This document shows, one piece after another, positions 28,001 to 35,756 of a stretch of 64,000 bases of DNA; the stretch's first letter is position 1, and each line of letters starts with the position of its first letter. The translations under genes and the position numbers were made by a program. Below the pieces are notes generated by a model. It saw only the letters and a program-made list of their open reading frames with translations. It did no database searches and was not told the DNA's origin. Origin of the DNA: Flavobacterium seoulense (GTDB taxonomy: Bacteria; Bacteroidota; Bacteroidia; Flavobacteriales; Flavobacteriaceae); contig NZ_JNCA01000016.1 in NCBI RefSeq assembly GCF_000695795.1, positions 124,001-188,000 on the forward strand. The letters run 5' to 3'.

Positions 28001-28213
28001 AGAAGGTTCATCCTTAGCAAATTCAGACAAACTGCCCACAATACGGCTTTTCATTTCGTGTACCGCCTTATTGGTAAAAGTAATGGCCAGAATATTACGA
28101 TAAGCATCATTCTTTGGGGAAGTCAGAATGATTTTCAGGTATTCTTTGACTAAAGTATAGGTTTTTCCGGAACCTGCCGAAGCGTCGTATATTGAAAAAG
28201 AGTGTCTTTGCAT
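25052..28213 (-). CDS. addA: AddA-like UvrD/REP helicase with C-terminal nuclease domain
   Basis: The helicase-nuclease subunit of AddAB, about 1053 residues. Motifs run in order: Walker A YDASAGSGKTYTL (residues 9-21), LAITFTNKAVHEM, FIDEFQDTSEMQW (Walker B), GDPKQSIYRWRGG, TIHKSKGLEFPVVI and LYVALTRAEEQLYV. The C-terminal nuclease strand is LLLDYKTGVHNSKYQ. The frame reaches a TTG at 28237, but the ATG at 28213 starts just before the conserved HSFSIYDASAGSGKT and is preferred. It is divergent from rbfA, with the Flavo-1-like element between. It pairs with the AddB-like gene downstream. Confidence 0.92.
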   Translation of the reverse strand: MQRHSFSIYDASAGSGKTYTLVKEYLKIILTSPKNDAYRNILAITFTNKAVHEMKSRIVGSLSEFAKDEPSVKAQDLMRDLAIATQLSLIQIKTKSQQIIKHIIHNYAAFDISTIDKFTHKVIRAFAHDLNLPMTFEVTLDTENLLTEAIDAIIAQAGEDETLTKLLIDFTMEKTDDDKSWDISREIMETGKLVLNENNRNEILQFQDKTITEFVEIKKKLIAVCKDLEKENVVFAENALLLIDNNGIDVKSFSGAYFPKHIQSIVDGKFNPKNKTYHEFEDIKINKTAKDRAIIENLIPELLQIMETIYENFEKRDFYKAFLKNITPLSLLNTVSNELAKIQEEQNVLSISEFNAIIHREIQNQPAPFIYERLGERYRHFFIDEFQDTSEMQWQNLIPLIDNALSGQDDYGNKGTLMIVGDPKQSIYRWRGGKAEQFIELSKEVNPFNNPDKKLEHLDKNYRSYSQIIEFNNDFFRLISSEFEHLDYKNLYENHSYQHTNDKTGGYINISFIPKTEVAEDNEEEVLDKTELYVLATLNTIHKVLQEGFQYKDIVILTRKRSEGIAIANYLTEQNIPLLSSETLMIQNATEVRFIIHLLKYLKNNADLESKAFFLYYVAENIQDQLAVHDFIAKGMEQRQEADFEKWLMQFDISLSFQNIRKKSLYEAVEIIVSKFLSNTNQKGNAYIQYFLDIVLERDVRNQAGIADFLVFWDKNGEKFSIPSPEGNNAVRIMTIHKSKGLEFPVVIMPFAEEDYNRKPKDKLWLDAEEMDLGLPKVLIDNSSAVEGFGEGAKSIYDQKKQEELLDNVNVLYVALTRAEEQLYVISNMNLSKKGEIPKNNMCTFFINYLMNKGVFEEELFEYEFGNKTKISSASKYLDTSKNIGIVEQTLDPKNIKIAQKEALMWGTHQQESIEYGNVIHEILSFVKTKNDVGLAISRAIENGLINSTQKDLVFNTIQEIVNHNELKVFFTEENEVLNEQTIIQKAGRIIKPDRMVITKDKKVLLLDYKTGVHNSKYQKQLQDYQDAIELMGFYVEKKILVYISEKIEVKHF

Positions 28214-28239
28214 AAGTTTTTGTTGTTGATTACCCAAAA

Positions 28240-28321
28240 CCCTAGCCCCGGTAGAAGCGGCATCCTCTTGTATTGCGTTAGCAAATACAAGAGATAGAGC
28301 GGATAACGGGAAATAGCTCCT
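28240..28321 (+). ncRNA. Structured element resembling the Flavo-1 RNA motif
   Basis: An 82-base element with conserved-looking words CCTAGCCCCG, AGAAGCGGCATCC, AGAGCGGATAACGGG and AGCTCC. It folds with an outer helix (AGC 28244-28246 with 28316-28318, CCCG 28247-28250 with 28307-28310), purine-rich internal strands (GGTAGAAGCGGCAT and ATAGAGCGGATAA), and a perfect 10-bp inner stem (28265-28274 with 28284-28293) with a 9-base loop. From memory this matches the Flavo-1 motif of Flavobacteria, whose function is unknown. The strand follows that remembered orientation. It is non-coding and lies between addA and rbfA. Confidence 0.6.
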
Positions 28322-28342
28322 AAAAAATCAGAAACTATAAAA

Positions 28343-28375
28343 TTGCATTTTTAATGCTTAAAAGTAGTATTTTTG
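28343..28375 (+). promoter_or_regulatory. Promoter for rbfA
   Basis: TTG, 22 bases, TATTTTTG. The -7 element ends only 4 bases before the rbfA ATG at 28380, so the transcript probably starts at or next to the start codon. Confidence 0.6.
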
Positions 28376-28379
28376 CAGT

Positions 28380-28772
28380 ATGGAAACAAACAGACAAAAA
28401 AAAATAGGCGGAGTTATCCAAAAAGATTTGGTGGATATTCTTCAGGGTGAAGTGAGAAAAAATGGTGTTAGTAACTTAGTTATTTCGGTATCTAAGGTAT
28501 CGGTGACTACTGATTTATCTGTGGCTACCGTATATTTAAGCATTTTTCCTCAGGAAAAAGCGCAAGAAACTTTAAACGGAATTAAATCGAATACTACATT
28601 GATTAAACACGATTTAGCACAACGCGTTCGTAAACAATTACGCCGGGTTCCTAATCTGGTTTTCTTTATTGACGACTCTTTAGATTATATCGAAAAAATT
28701 GACAACGCTTTGAAAAACCAGGAAAATCCAATTGAAAACAGGGATTTATTAGAAAAAAGAAGACAGTTTTAG
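28380..28772 (+). CDS. rbfA: Ribosome-binding factor A
   Basis: A 130-residue 30S maturation factor acting on the 5' end helix of 16S rRNA, important at low temperature. The KH-like core shows ETNRQKKIGGVIQKDLVDILQ at the start, VISVSKVSVTTDLSVATVYLSIFP in the middle, and LRRVPNLVFFIDDSLDYIEKID near the end, with AQRVRKQLRRVP being the family hallmark. It is followed after 3 bases by the FtsX-type permease gene, so the two form an operon. No leader is evident between the promoter and the ATG. Confidence 0.95.
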   Translation: METNRQKKIGGVIQKDLVDILQGEVRKNGVSNLVISVSKVSVTTDLSVATVYLSIFPQEKAQETLNGIKSNTTLIKHDLAQRVRKQLRRVPNLVFFIDDSLDYIEKIDNALKNQENPIENRDLLEKRRQF

Positions 28773-28775
28773 CAA

Positions 28776-29975
28776 TTGAATTTTCCACTTTACATAGCCA
28801 AACGCTACATTCGTAGCAATAGCAAAAACAACGCTATTAACATTATTAACCGTATCGCAAGTATGGGAATTATTGTTGGCGCTATGGCTTTATTCGTGGT
28901 TTTATCGGTTTTTAGCGGATTGAAAGTTTTTAGTCTTTCGTTTAGTAATGACATTGATCCTGATTTAAAAATTTCGAGCACTTTAGGTAAATCTTTTTTT
29001 ATTACACCTGAACAAGAAGCTGAAATAAGGAAAATAAATGGCGTTGTTTCTTATTCTAAAATTATTGAAGAACGTGTTTTATTTACTTTTGATAATAAAC
29101 AAGAAGTAACTTATCTTAAAGGTGTTGACACCAACTACAATAAAGTTAACGATGTCAATAAAATTATCTATAACGGACAATGGCTTGAAAAAAACACGCT
29201 TCAGGTGGTTGTAGGTTTTGGTTTTGTTCAAAAACTTTCCTTAGGATTATTGGATTTCAACAAACATCTGGAAGTTTTAGTTCCAAAAGCAGGTAAAGGG
29301 ACTATTGAAAGTGCCGAAGATGCTTTTAATAAATCGGAGATTTTCCCGGTAGGAATTTATGCGATTAACGAAGATTTGGATTCTAAATACGTCTTTGCTG
29401 ACTTAGGCTTAGCTCAGGAATTATTAGAATACAAAAGCAATCAAATTTCGGGAATTGAACTTAAAGAAAAACCTAATGCCGATGAAATTGCAATTATCAA
29501 TCAGTTAAATACTATTTTTAAAGGAAAAGTAACGGTAAAAAACAGAGCACAACTCAATGAATCGCTTTATAAAATGCTGAATACCGAAAATATTGCTGTG
29601 TATTTAATTTTTACTCTTGTAATAATTGTGGCGCTTTTTAACCTGATTGGAGCTTTGATTATGATGATTCTTGACAAAAAAGGAAATCTAAAAACACTTT
29701 TTAATCTGGGAGTTGAAATTAAAAACTTACGCAAAATATTCCTGCTACAAGGCACTTTACTAAGTCTTTTTGGCGGCCTTATCGGATTGACCCTTGGAAT
29801 CGTAATTGTACTTTTACAACAACATTTTGAATGGGTCATGATAACTCCAACACTAGCTTACCCAGTAGTTTTTTCGATAGAAAATGTACTAATTGTTATG
29901 CTTACAATTGTTTCTCTAGGCTTTATCGCTTCATTAATAGCCAGTAGTCGTGTGAGTAAAAAGTTGTTGGATTAG
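28776..29975 (+). CDS. FtsX/LolC-E-type ABC transporter permease
   Basis: A 399-residue inner-membrane permease with the MacB/LolCE layout. There is one N-terminal span (about 28-50, GIIVGAMALFVVLSVFSGLKV), a large periplasmic domain (about 51-265), then three C-terminal spans at about 270-290, 320-345 and 365-390. The start NFPLYIAKRYIRSNSKNNAINIINRIA is typical of LolC/E permeases, which release lipoproteins or serve other envelope substrates with a separate LolD-type ATPase that is not in this window. It starts with TTG 3 bases after rbfA. Confidence 0.88.
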   Translation: MNFPLYIAKRYIRSNSKNNAINIINRIASMGIIVGAMALFVVLSVFSGLKVFSLSFSNDIDPDLKISSTLGKSFFITPEQEAEIRKINGVVSYSKIIEERVLFTFDNKQEVTYLKGVDTNYNKVNDVNKIIYNGQWLEKNTLQVVVGFGFVQKLSLGLLDFNKHLEVLVPKAGKGTIESAEDAFNKSEIFPVGIYAINEDLDSKYVFADLGLAQELLEYKSNQISGIELKEKPNADEIAIINQLNTIFKGKVTVKNRAQLNESLYKMLNTENIAVYLIFTLVIIVALFNLIGALIMMILDKKGNLKTLFNLGVEIKNLRKIFLLQGTLLSLFGGLIGLTLGIVIVLLQQHFEWVMITPTLAYPVVFSIENVLIVMLTIVSLGFIASLIASSRVSKKLLD

Positions 29976-29994
29976 AAATTATAATTTTCATTCT

Positions 29995-30987
29995 TTACAC
30001 CACTTCGTAACCTGCATAAGCCTGAGTAATCTCATCTAAAACAGCAAATAACTCTTCAGGATGATCCAGCGTAACTAATTTTTGTTTGTAGGTTTTAAAC
30101 GAATGGATTCCTTTAAAATAATTCGTATAATGCGGTCTGGTTTCAACAATTCCTAATCGCTCACCTTTCCAGTCCATTGCCCAGGTTAAGTGATTGCGAA
30201 CAGCTTCTACTCTGTCGGCAACTGTAGGTTTTGCTAAATGTTCACCAGTTTTAAAATAATGCTTGATTTCGTTAAAAATCCATGGATAACCAATAGCAGC
30301 ACGACCTATCATGATTCCGTCGATACCGTATTCGTTTTTATACTGTAATGCTTTTTCAGGCGAATCAATATCTCCATTTCCGAAAATTGGCATCGTAATT
30401 CTTGGGTTGTTTTTCACTCTTGCAATATGCGACCAGTCTGAATGACCTTTGTACATTTGGGCACGGGTACGAGCATGAATACTCAAAGCGGCAACACCAA
30501 TATCCTGTAAACGCTCAGCCACCTCATCGATGTTAATCGAACTATCATCCCAACCCAAACGGGTTTTTACCGTAACAGGCAAATGAGTACTGTCGATAAC
30601 AGCTTTCGTTAAACGAATCATCAAATCGACATCTTTCAAAACTCCGGCACCGGCACCTTTACAAACTACTTTTTTTACCGGACAACCAAAGTTAATATCA
30701 ATCAAATCCGGATTTACAGTAGAAACAATTTTTGACGAAAGTGCCATTGCTTCTTCATCACCACCAAAAATCTGAATTCCAACAGGACGTTCGTAATCAA
30801 AAATATCCAGTTTCATTCGGCTTTTAATCGCATCACGAATCAAACCTTCAGAAGAAATAAATTCAGAATACATCATATCAGCTCCGTGCATTTTACACAA
30901 ACGACGAAATGGCGGATCGCTCACATCTTCCATTGGTGCAAGTAACAGTGGGAAATCCGGTAATTCTATGTTGCCTATCTTAATCAT
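29995..30987 (-). CDS. dusB: tRNA-dihydrouridine synthase B
   Basis: FMN-dependent reduction of uridine in tRNA D-loops. The 330-residue TIM-barrel protein shows LAPMEDVSDPPFRRLC near residue 16, INFGCPVKKVVCKGAGAGVL near 97 with the catalytic Cys, VTVKTRLGWDD near 138, SIHARTRAQMYKGHSDW near 165 and GIMIGRAAIGYPWIF near 222. The motifs are those of DusB. It is convergent with the permease gene, 20 bases away with no clear hairpin, and has a TATTTTTG -7 element. Confidence 0.95.
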   Translation of the reverse strand: MIKIGNIELPDFPLLLAPMEDVSDPPFRRLCKMHGADMMYSEFISSEGLIRDAIKSRMKLDIFDYERPVGIQIFGGDEEAMALSSKIVSTVNPDLIDINFGCPVKKVVCKGAGAGVLKDVDLMIRLTKAVIDSTHLPVTVKTRLGWDDSSINIDEVAERLQDIGVAALSIHARTRAQMYKGHSDWSHIARVKNNPRITMPIFGNGDIDSPEKALQYKNEYGIDGIMIGRAAIGYPWIFNEIKHYFKTGEHLAKPTVADRVEAVRNHLTWAMDWKGERLGIVETRPHYTNYFKGIHSFKTYKQKLVTLDHPEELFAVLDEITQAYAGYEVV

Positions 30988-31003
30988 CTTCTGAAATTTG
31001 CTG

Positions 31004-31011
31004 CAAAAATA
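31004..31011 (-). promoter_or_regulatory. -7 element for dusB
   Basis: TATTTTTG on the minus strand, 16 bases upstream of the dusB ATG. No TTG box at the right distance. Confidence 0.45.
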
Positions 31012-31027
31012 CGGCTTTCATACAATT

Positions 31028-31795
31028 CTAAAAAATTTTCTTCTCAGTAAGGTATTTCCAATAGCGTTTTGGCACATGTTGTAAGTGAAGTTTGCTGTTT
31101 TTTCGCTCCTTAATATTCGTGTGATCAAAATATTCCCACCAAAGTTTCTGGTAATTAAGTTCAGTTTCTGAAAACACCTGATTGTTTTTATCATTTAAAG
31201 ATTTTATGTCCAAATCCATCGAAACAATTTCAACATCATTTAAATCATAATACACTCCATATTTTCTTCGTAAATCATAAATGAGCCACTTTTGATCCTG
31301 ATAACGGTTTTTAAAATGCCGGATTATTAAAGTCAGAACATCAAAATCGGGATCAATTTTAGCAAAATAAATTCCGTCTTTCAATTGTTCAAATCGAATA
31401 AAAGCTTCCATTCGGTGTTTTTCTCGCCCAACACTTTTTGTTATTTGTGCAATTTGCAAAACCGAATCTCTGGAATAATTTTTCAGCACATTAACTCCAG
31501 GATTTTCTACCGAATAATTAATTACATCAAACAATAAATCTTCTACATTTTCCTTTTCAGAAAGAAAAGTATAAATCAAATTTCGAACACCTTCAGCTCC
31601 TAATTGTGAATTTAATTTTTTAATTACCCGATCTGATTTTACATTATCGGTTATAATTTCGATTGAGCTTGCAAATAAATATTGCTGATTATTCTCTGCC
31701 TTAATAATTTTTGGACTCGAATATTTGAACTCGTAAATCTCAAAAATGGCGGTCAAAAAACCTTCAAAAGTACTATCGTAAGAAAGCAGCGTCAT
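31028..31795 (-). CDS. DNA metabolism protein of the TIGR03915 type, partner of the radical-SAM protein
   Basis: A 255-residue protein that begins TLLSYDSTFEGFLTAIFEIYE, the signature start of the TIGR03915 'probable DNA metabolism protein' family, and ends HTNIKERKNSKLHLQHVPKRYWKYLTE. Members are found almost only next to the radical-SAM partner and are suggested to act with it in DNA repair or modification, with a link to uracil-DNA glycosylase-like domains. The mechanism is not known. The longer TTG-started frame (31819) is less likely than the ATG at 31795. It overlaps the end of the radical-SAM gene by 23 bases, so translation is probably coupled. Confidence 0.85.
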   Translation of the reverse strand: MTLLSYDSTFEGFLTAIFEIYEFKYSSPKIIKAENNQQYLFASSIEIITDNVKSDRVIKKLNSQLGAEGVRNLIYTFLSEKENVEDLLFDVINYSVENPGVNVLKNYSRDSVLQIAQITKSVGREKHRMEAFIRFEQLKDGIYFAKIDPDFDVLTLIIRHFKNRYQDQKWLIYDLRRKYGVYYDLNDVEIVSMDLDIKSLNDKNNQVFSETELNYQKLWWEYFDHTNIKERKNSKLHLQHVPKRYWKYLTEKKIF

Positions 31796-33053
31796 TGAGT
31801 AGCGATAATTGGTTATCAAACGGTTTTTCGAATTTGGACTTCATGTCTGTCAGAATAATTTCTTTTAGATTCAAGGCTTCCAGGAATTTTAAATGCGTAT
31901 TTTCATTACTAACCGAAATAAAATATTTGGCCCGATTTACCGAAACTCCTATTTTCTTAAGATGTTCCATCGTTAAATTTTGAAATCTTCTGGCATGAAC
32001 AATCTTGTGTGCCGATTTTACTCCAATTCCCGGAACACGCAAAATCATTTCTAAAGGTGCATGCTGAATAATTACTGGAAATTGAGTAATATTTCGTAAA
32101 GCCCAACCCATTTTTGGATCGACTTCTAAATCCAGAAACGGATTTGATTTTTCCAAAATTTCATTGGCTTTAAAACCATAAAAACGCATCAGCCAGTCGG
32201 CCTGATACAATCTGTTTTCACGAATTAACGGAACTTGTGTCCCAATAGCAGGCAATCGTGTATCATTAGAAATAGGCACATAACCCGAATAATACACTCG
32301 CTTCATGTTGAAATTATTATAAAAATGATCGGCAACGTGAATGATTTGAAAATCATTTTCCTGTGTTGCGCCTACAATCACCTGCGTACTTTGTCCTGCC
32401 GGAGCAAATTTTGGCGTGCTCTTAAATTTTTTCTTTTCTTCTTTGTATTGAATGAGCTCATTTTTCACAAATCCCATTGGCTTAATCATATCCTGATGAT
32501 TTTTGTCAGGCGCCAATAATTTCAACCCCGATTCGGTAGGAATTTCTAAATTCATACTCAATCTATCGGCATATAAACCCGCTTCACGCATTAAATCATC
32601 GGACGCTCCAGGAATACTTTTTAGATGAATGTATCCGTTAAATTTATGTTCCAAACGTAATTTTTTAGCAACACGAACCAAACGTTCCATCGTATAATCG
32701 GCATTTTTGAAAATTCCGGAACTTAAAAACAAACCTTCAATGTAGTTCCTTCGATAAAAATTGATGGTTAAATCGACCACTTCTTCGACAGTAAAAGCAG
32801 CGCGCTCAATGTCGTTACTTTTTCTGGTAACACAATAAGCACAATCGTATATACAAAAATTAGTCAGCAAAATTTTTAGCAATGAAACACATCGTCCATC
32901 TTCAGTATAGGTATGACAAATTCCAGACGCTGACGAATCTCCAAGACCTTTGTTAGTATTTTTACGATTTCCACCACTGGAAGAGCAGGACACATCATAC
33001 TTGGCTGCATCGGCTAAAATTTCCAGTTTTGCTTTTAATTTATCGTAATTCAA
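31773..33053 (-). CDS. Putative DNA modification/repair radical-SAM protein (TIGR03916 type)
   Basis: About 426 residues. The radical-SAM cluster motif Cys-x3-Cys-x2-Cys is visible in LTNFCIYDCAYCVTRKSND, after the family start DAAKYDVSCSSSGG. A helix-hairpin-helix DNA-binding segment (LRVPGIGVKSAHKIVHARRF) lies near residue 350. These fit the rSAM family linked to DNA repair. There is no ATG near the start. The frame reaches a TTG at 33083, but that codon lies inside the -7 element (33081-33088), so the TTG at 33053 just before NYDKLKAKLEILADAAKYDV is preferred. It forms a two-gene operon with the downstream partner. Confidence 0.87.
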   Translation of the reverse strand: MNYDKLKAKLEILADAAKYDVSCSSSGGNRKNTNKGLGDSSASGICHTYTEDGRCVSLLKILLTNFCIYDCAYCVTRKSNDIERAAFTVEEVVDLTINFYRRNYIEGLFLSSGIFKNADYTMERLVRVAKKLRLEHKFNGYIHLKSIPGASDDLMREAGLYADRLSMNLEIPTESGLKLLAPDKNHQDMIKPMGFVKNELIQYKEEKKKFKSTPKFAPAGQSTQVIVGATQENDFQIIHVADHFYNNFNMKRVYYSGYVPISNDTRLPAIGTQVPLIRENRLYQADWLMRFYGFKANEILEKSNPFLDLEVDPKMGWALRNITQFPVIIQHAPLEMILRVPGIGVKSAHKIVHARRFQNLTMEHLKKIGVSVNRAKYFISVSNENTHLKFLEALNLKEIILTDMKSKFEKPFDNQLSLLNDAAFLR

Positions 33054-33080
33054 AGGAAAGATTTTAGAATTTTGGGTTAA

Positions 33081-33088
33081 CAAAGTTA
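33081..33088 (-). promoter_or_regulatory. -7 element for the radical-SAM gene pair
   Basis: TAACTTTG on the minus strand. Its position rules against the TTG at 33083 as start and implies a leader of about 25 bases before the TTG at 33053. Confidence 0.5.
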
Positions 33089-33162
33089 GCTAAAATTCAG
33101 TGCTTAAATTTCTAATTTTGGTTAAATAATTTCCAAAATTTAATGAATTTCAAATTCGCAAA

Positions 33163-33188
33163 TTGTTAAAAACTTTAGCTTATCTTTG
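33163..33188 (+). promoter_or_regulatory. Promoter for lepA
   Basis: TTG, 15 bases, TATCTTTG; the spacing is slightly short. The leader to the ATG at 33237 would be about 45 bases. Confidence 0.5.
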
Positions 33189-33236
33189 CAGCTTAAATGC
33201 TATGGCATTTGGTTTTAAAATTGACAGATACAGAAG

Positions 33237-35033
33237 ATGAAGCATATTAGAAATTTTTGCATTATTGCGCATATTGACCACGGAAAAAGCACCCTGGCTG
33301 ACCGTTTACTTGGGGCAACTCAAACCGTTACGGCTCGTGAAGAAAAGGCTCAACTACTAGACAATATGGACCTGGAACGTGAGCGTGGAATCACGATTAA
33401 AAGTCACGCAATCCAAATGGAATATAAATACAAAGGCGAAGAATATATTCTAAACCTAATTGATACTCCGGGTCACGTAGATTTCTCTTATGAGGTTTCC
33501 CGATCTATTGCTGCTTGTGAAGGTGCACTTTTAATTGTAGATGCTGCACAAAGTATTCAGGCGCAAACTATTTCGAATTTATATCTGGCTTTAGAAAATG
33601 ATCTGGAAATTATTCCGGTTTTGAATAAAGTAGATTTACCATCAGCTAATCCTGAAGAGGTAAGCGATGATATTATCGATTTATTGGGCTGTAAACTTGA
33701 AGATATTATTCATGCTTCGGGAAAAACCGGTTTTGGTGTTGAAAACATTTTAGCTGCCATTATCGAAAAAATTCCTGCTCCAAAAGGAGAAAAAGAAGAA
33801 CCTTTACAAGCTTTGATTTTCGATTCTCACTACAATCCGTTTCGTGGAATTGAGGTAATTTTCCGTGTAATGAACGGAGAAATCAAAAAAGGTCAAAAAA
33901 TTAAATTCATGGCTACAGGCAATGAATATTTTGCTGATGAAGTAGGAACACTGAAATTAAACCAAGTTCCTAAAAATGTGATTTCAACAGGAGATGTTGG
34001 TTATTTAATCTCAGGAATCAAAGAAGCCAAAGAAGTAAAAGTAGGAGATACCATCACCGATGCTAAAACTCCTACCACTAATATGATTACTGGTTTTGAG
34101 GATGTAAAACCAATGGTATTTGCCGGAATTTATCCGGTTGACACCGAAGATTACGAAGACCTTAGAGCTTCGATGGAAAAATTGCAGTTAAATGATGCTT
34201 CATTAGTATTTAGTGCCGAAAGTTCTGCAGCTTTAGGTTTTGGTTTCCGTTGTGGATTCTTAGGAATGTTGCACATGGAAATTATTCAGGAACGTTTAGA
34301 GCGTGAATTTAACATGACTGTAATTACCACAGTTCCTAACGTTTCTTATTTGGCTTACACTAAAAAAGAGCCAGATACAGCCATCATAGTAAACAACCCT
34401 AGTGATTTACCTGATGCTACAAAGTTAGACCGCGTAGAAGAGCCTTATATCAAAGCAACAATTATTACCAAAGCTGATTTTGTGGGTAACGTAATGAGTT
34501 TGTGTATTGAAAAACGTGGACAAATTACAAACCAAACCTATTTGACAACCGAACGTGTTGAATTAAATTTCGATATGCCATTGGCTGAAATTGTATTCGA
34601 TTTTTACGATAGATTAAAAACGGTTTCTAAAGGATATGCTTCATTTGATTATTCTCCAATAGGAATGAGAGAATCAAAATTAGTTAAAATGGATATTTTG
34701 CTAAATGCGAATCAACTGGATGCGCTTTCAGCATTAATTCACGCTGATAACGCCTATACTATTGGTAAAAAGATGTGTGAAAAATTGCGTGAATTAATTC
34801 CGCGTCAGCAATTTGAAATCCCGATTCAGGCTTCGATTGGAGCTAAAATTATTGCTCGTGAAACCATCAAAGCACTTCGTAAAGACGTTACTGCAAAATG
34901 TTACGGTGGGGATATTTCGCGTAAACGTAAACTTTTAGAAAAACAGAAAAAAGGTAAAAAACGTATGCGTCAGGTAGGAAACGTAGAGATTCCTCAAGAA
35001 GCATTTATGGCTGTACTTAAATTAAATGATTAA
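33237..35033 (+). CDS. lepA: Elongation factor 4 (LepA), back-translocating GTPase
   Basis: A 598-residue translational GTPase of normal length. The G1 motif [15 protein letters not shown] is at residue 11, G2 in [12 protein letters not shown]3 [10 protein letters not shown]4 LNKVDLP, followed by domain II, the EF-G-like domains, and the specific C-terminal domain with [27 protein letters not shown]. LepA affects ribosome assembly and elongation under stress. It has its own promoter and is followed by a terminator. Confidence 0.97.
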   Translation: MKHIRNFCIIAHIDHGKSTLADRLLGATQTVTAREEKAQLLDNMDLERERGITIKSHAIQMEYKYKGEEYILNLIDTPGHVDFSYEVSRSIAACEGALLIVDAAQSIQAQTISNLYLALENDLEIIPVLNKVDLPSANPEEVSDDIIDLLGCKLEDIIHASGKTGFGVENILAAIIEKIPAPKGEKEEPLQALIFDSHYNPFRGIEVIFRVMNGEIKKGQKIKFMATGNEYFADEVGTLKLNQVPKNVISTGDVGYLISGIKEAKEVKVGDTITDAKTPTTNMITGFEDVKPMVFAGIYPVDTEDYEDLRASMEKLQLNDASLVFSAESSAALGFGFRCGFLGMLHMEIIQERLEREFNMTVITTVPNVSYLAYTKKEPDTAIIVNNPSDLPDATKLDRVEEPYIKATIITKADFVGNVMSLCIEKRGQITNQTYLTTERVELNFDMPLAEIVFDFYDRLKTVSKGYASFDYSPIGMRESKLVKMDILLNANQLDALSALIHADNAYTIGKKMCEKLRELIPRQQFEIPIQASIGAKIIARETIKALRKDVTAKCYGGDISRKRKLLEKQKKGKKRMRQVGNVEIPQEAFMAVLKLND

Positions 35034-35075
35034 TTTTTTTTCTAGAAAGCAGAGAAAAGAATATAGAATAAAGAG

Positions 35076-35110
35076 AAAACCTGATGATGAAAATTGTCAG
35101 GTTTTTTTGT
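35076..35110 (+). terminator. Terminator of lepA
   Basis: A 9-bp stem (35076-35084 with 35097-35105) closed by a T-run, 43 bases beyond the lepA stop. Confidence 0.75.
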
Positions 35111-35137
35111 TTAGATTATTTTGAATATTTTTTTCAC

Positions 35138-35145
35138 TAACTTTG
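35138..35145 (+). promoter_or_regulatory. -7 element for the toxin-antitoxin pair
   Basis: TAACTTTG ends 5 bases before the ATG at 35151, so the transcript is probably leaderless or nearly so. Confidence 0.5.
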
Positions 35146-35150
35146 TTATT

Positions 35151-35372
35151 ATGGAAACTATAAAACTAAATATCGATTTGAGCCTCAATCAATTGATTGA
35201 AGCTATTAAACAACTGTCACCTAAAGACAGATTAAAAATTAATGATGTTATTTGGAATGATAATATAGAAATCCCTGTTGAACATCAAAAAATAGTTTTA
35301 GATAGAATGGCGAAATCCAAAGCAAATCCTAAAAGACTTTTGGACTGGGATGAAGTTTCTAAAAATCTATAA
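35151..35372 (+). CDS. Antitoxin of the addiction-module (Unstab_antitox-like) type
   Basis: A 73-residue acidic/helical protein. The arrangement LIEAIKQLSPKDRLKINDVIW then HQKIVLDRMAKSKANPKRLLDWDEV matches the short addiction-module antitoxins (PF09720-like) that pair with ParE/RelE toxins: an N-terminal helix with Leu-Ser-Pro-x-Asp-Arg, and a C-terminal Trp-Asp-Glu-Val ending that wraps the toxin. The frame runs upstream to a TTG at 35121, but the ATG at 35151 follows the -7 element and starts the conserved part. The toxin gene starts 4 bases after it. Confidence 0.82.
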   Translation: METIKLNIDLSLNQLIEAIKQLSPKDRLKINDVIWNDNIEIPVEHQKIVLDRMAKSKANPKRLLDWDEVSKNL

Positions 35373-35376
35373 CTAA

Positions 35377-35682
35377 TTGAGTTATCATTTAAAAATAGAT
35401 GAAGATGCATTCAAAGATATTCAAGATACTTTTGAATGGTATGAATTACAATTAAAAGGATTAGGTTTACGCTACAAAACACAAACCAAGAAGCAAATTA
35501 ATGATTTAAAAAAAGATCCTTATCTGTTTTCAATAAAATACAATAGTATTCGCTGTCGAAAAATTGAAAAATTTCCTTTTCTTATTCATTATGAAATTAA
35601 TGAAGAAACTAAAACAGTCACAGTATTCGCAATTTTTCACACTTCCAGAAATCCAGAAATTTGGAAAAGAAACAATAAGTAG
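35377..35682 (+). CDS. RelE/ParE-family toxin
   Basis: A 101-residue toxin of the RelE/ParE superfamily. Features are the N-terminal strand-helix YHLKIDEDAFKDIQDTFEWYELQLKGLGLRY, the helix KQINDLKKDPYLF, then RCRKIEKFPFLIHYEIN and TVFAIFHTSRNPEIWKRN, the classic ParE C-terminus. ParE members poison gyrase while RelE members cut mRNA. The sequence looks more ParE-like, but the target cannot be fixed from it. It starts with TTG, 4 bases after the antitoxin stop, so both are on one mRNA. Confidence 0.85.
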   Translation: MSYHLKIDEDAFKDIQDTFEWYELQLKGLGLRYKTQTKKQINDLKKDPYLFSIKYNSIRCRKIEKFPFLIHYEINEETKTVTVFAIFHTSRNPEIWKRNNK

Positions 35683-35756
35683 AAGTACTTCTGTTTTACA
35701 TTTTTGAAATGTATCTTAGCTTCTCAAAAGCTTAGTAACTCAGAACCTTCTAAAAA

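Noticed and set aside
32235-32519. 94-residue Cys/Arg-rich frame antisense to the radical-SAM gene
   Set aside because: Shadow frame; the minus-strand gene has clear motifs across the same bases.
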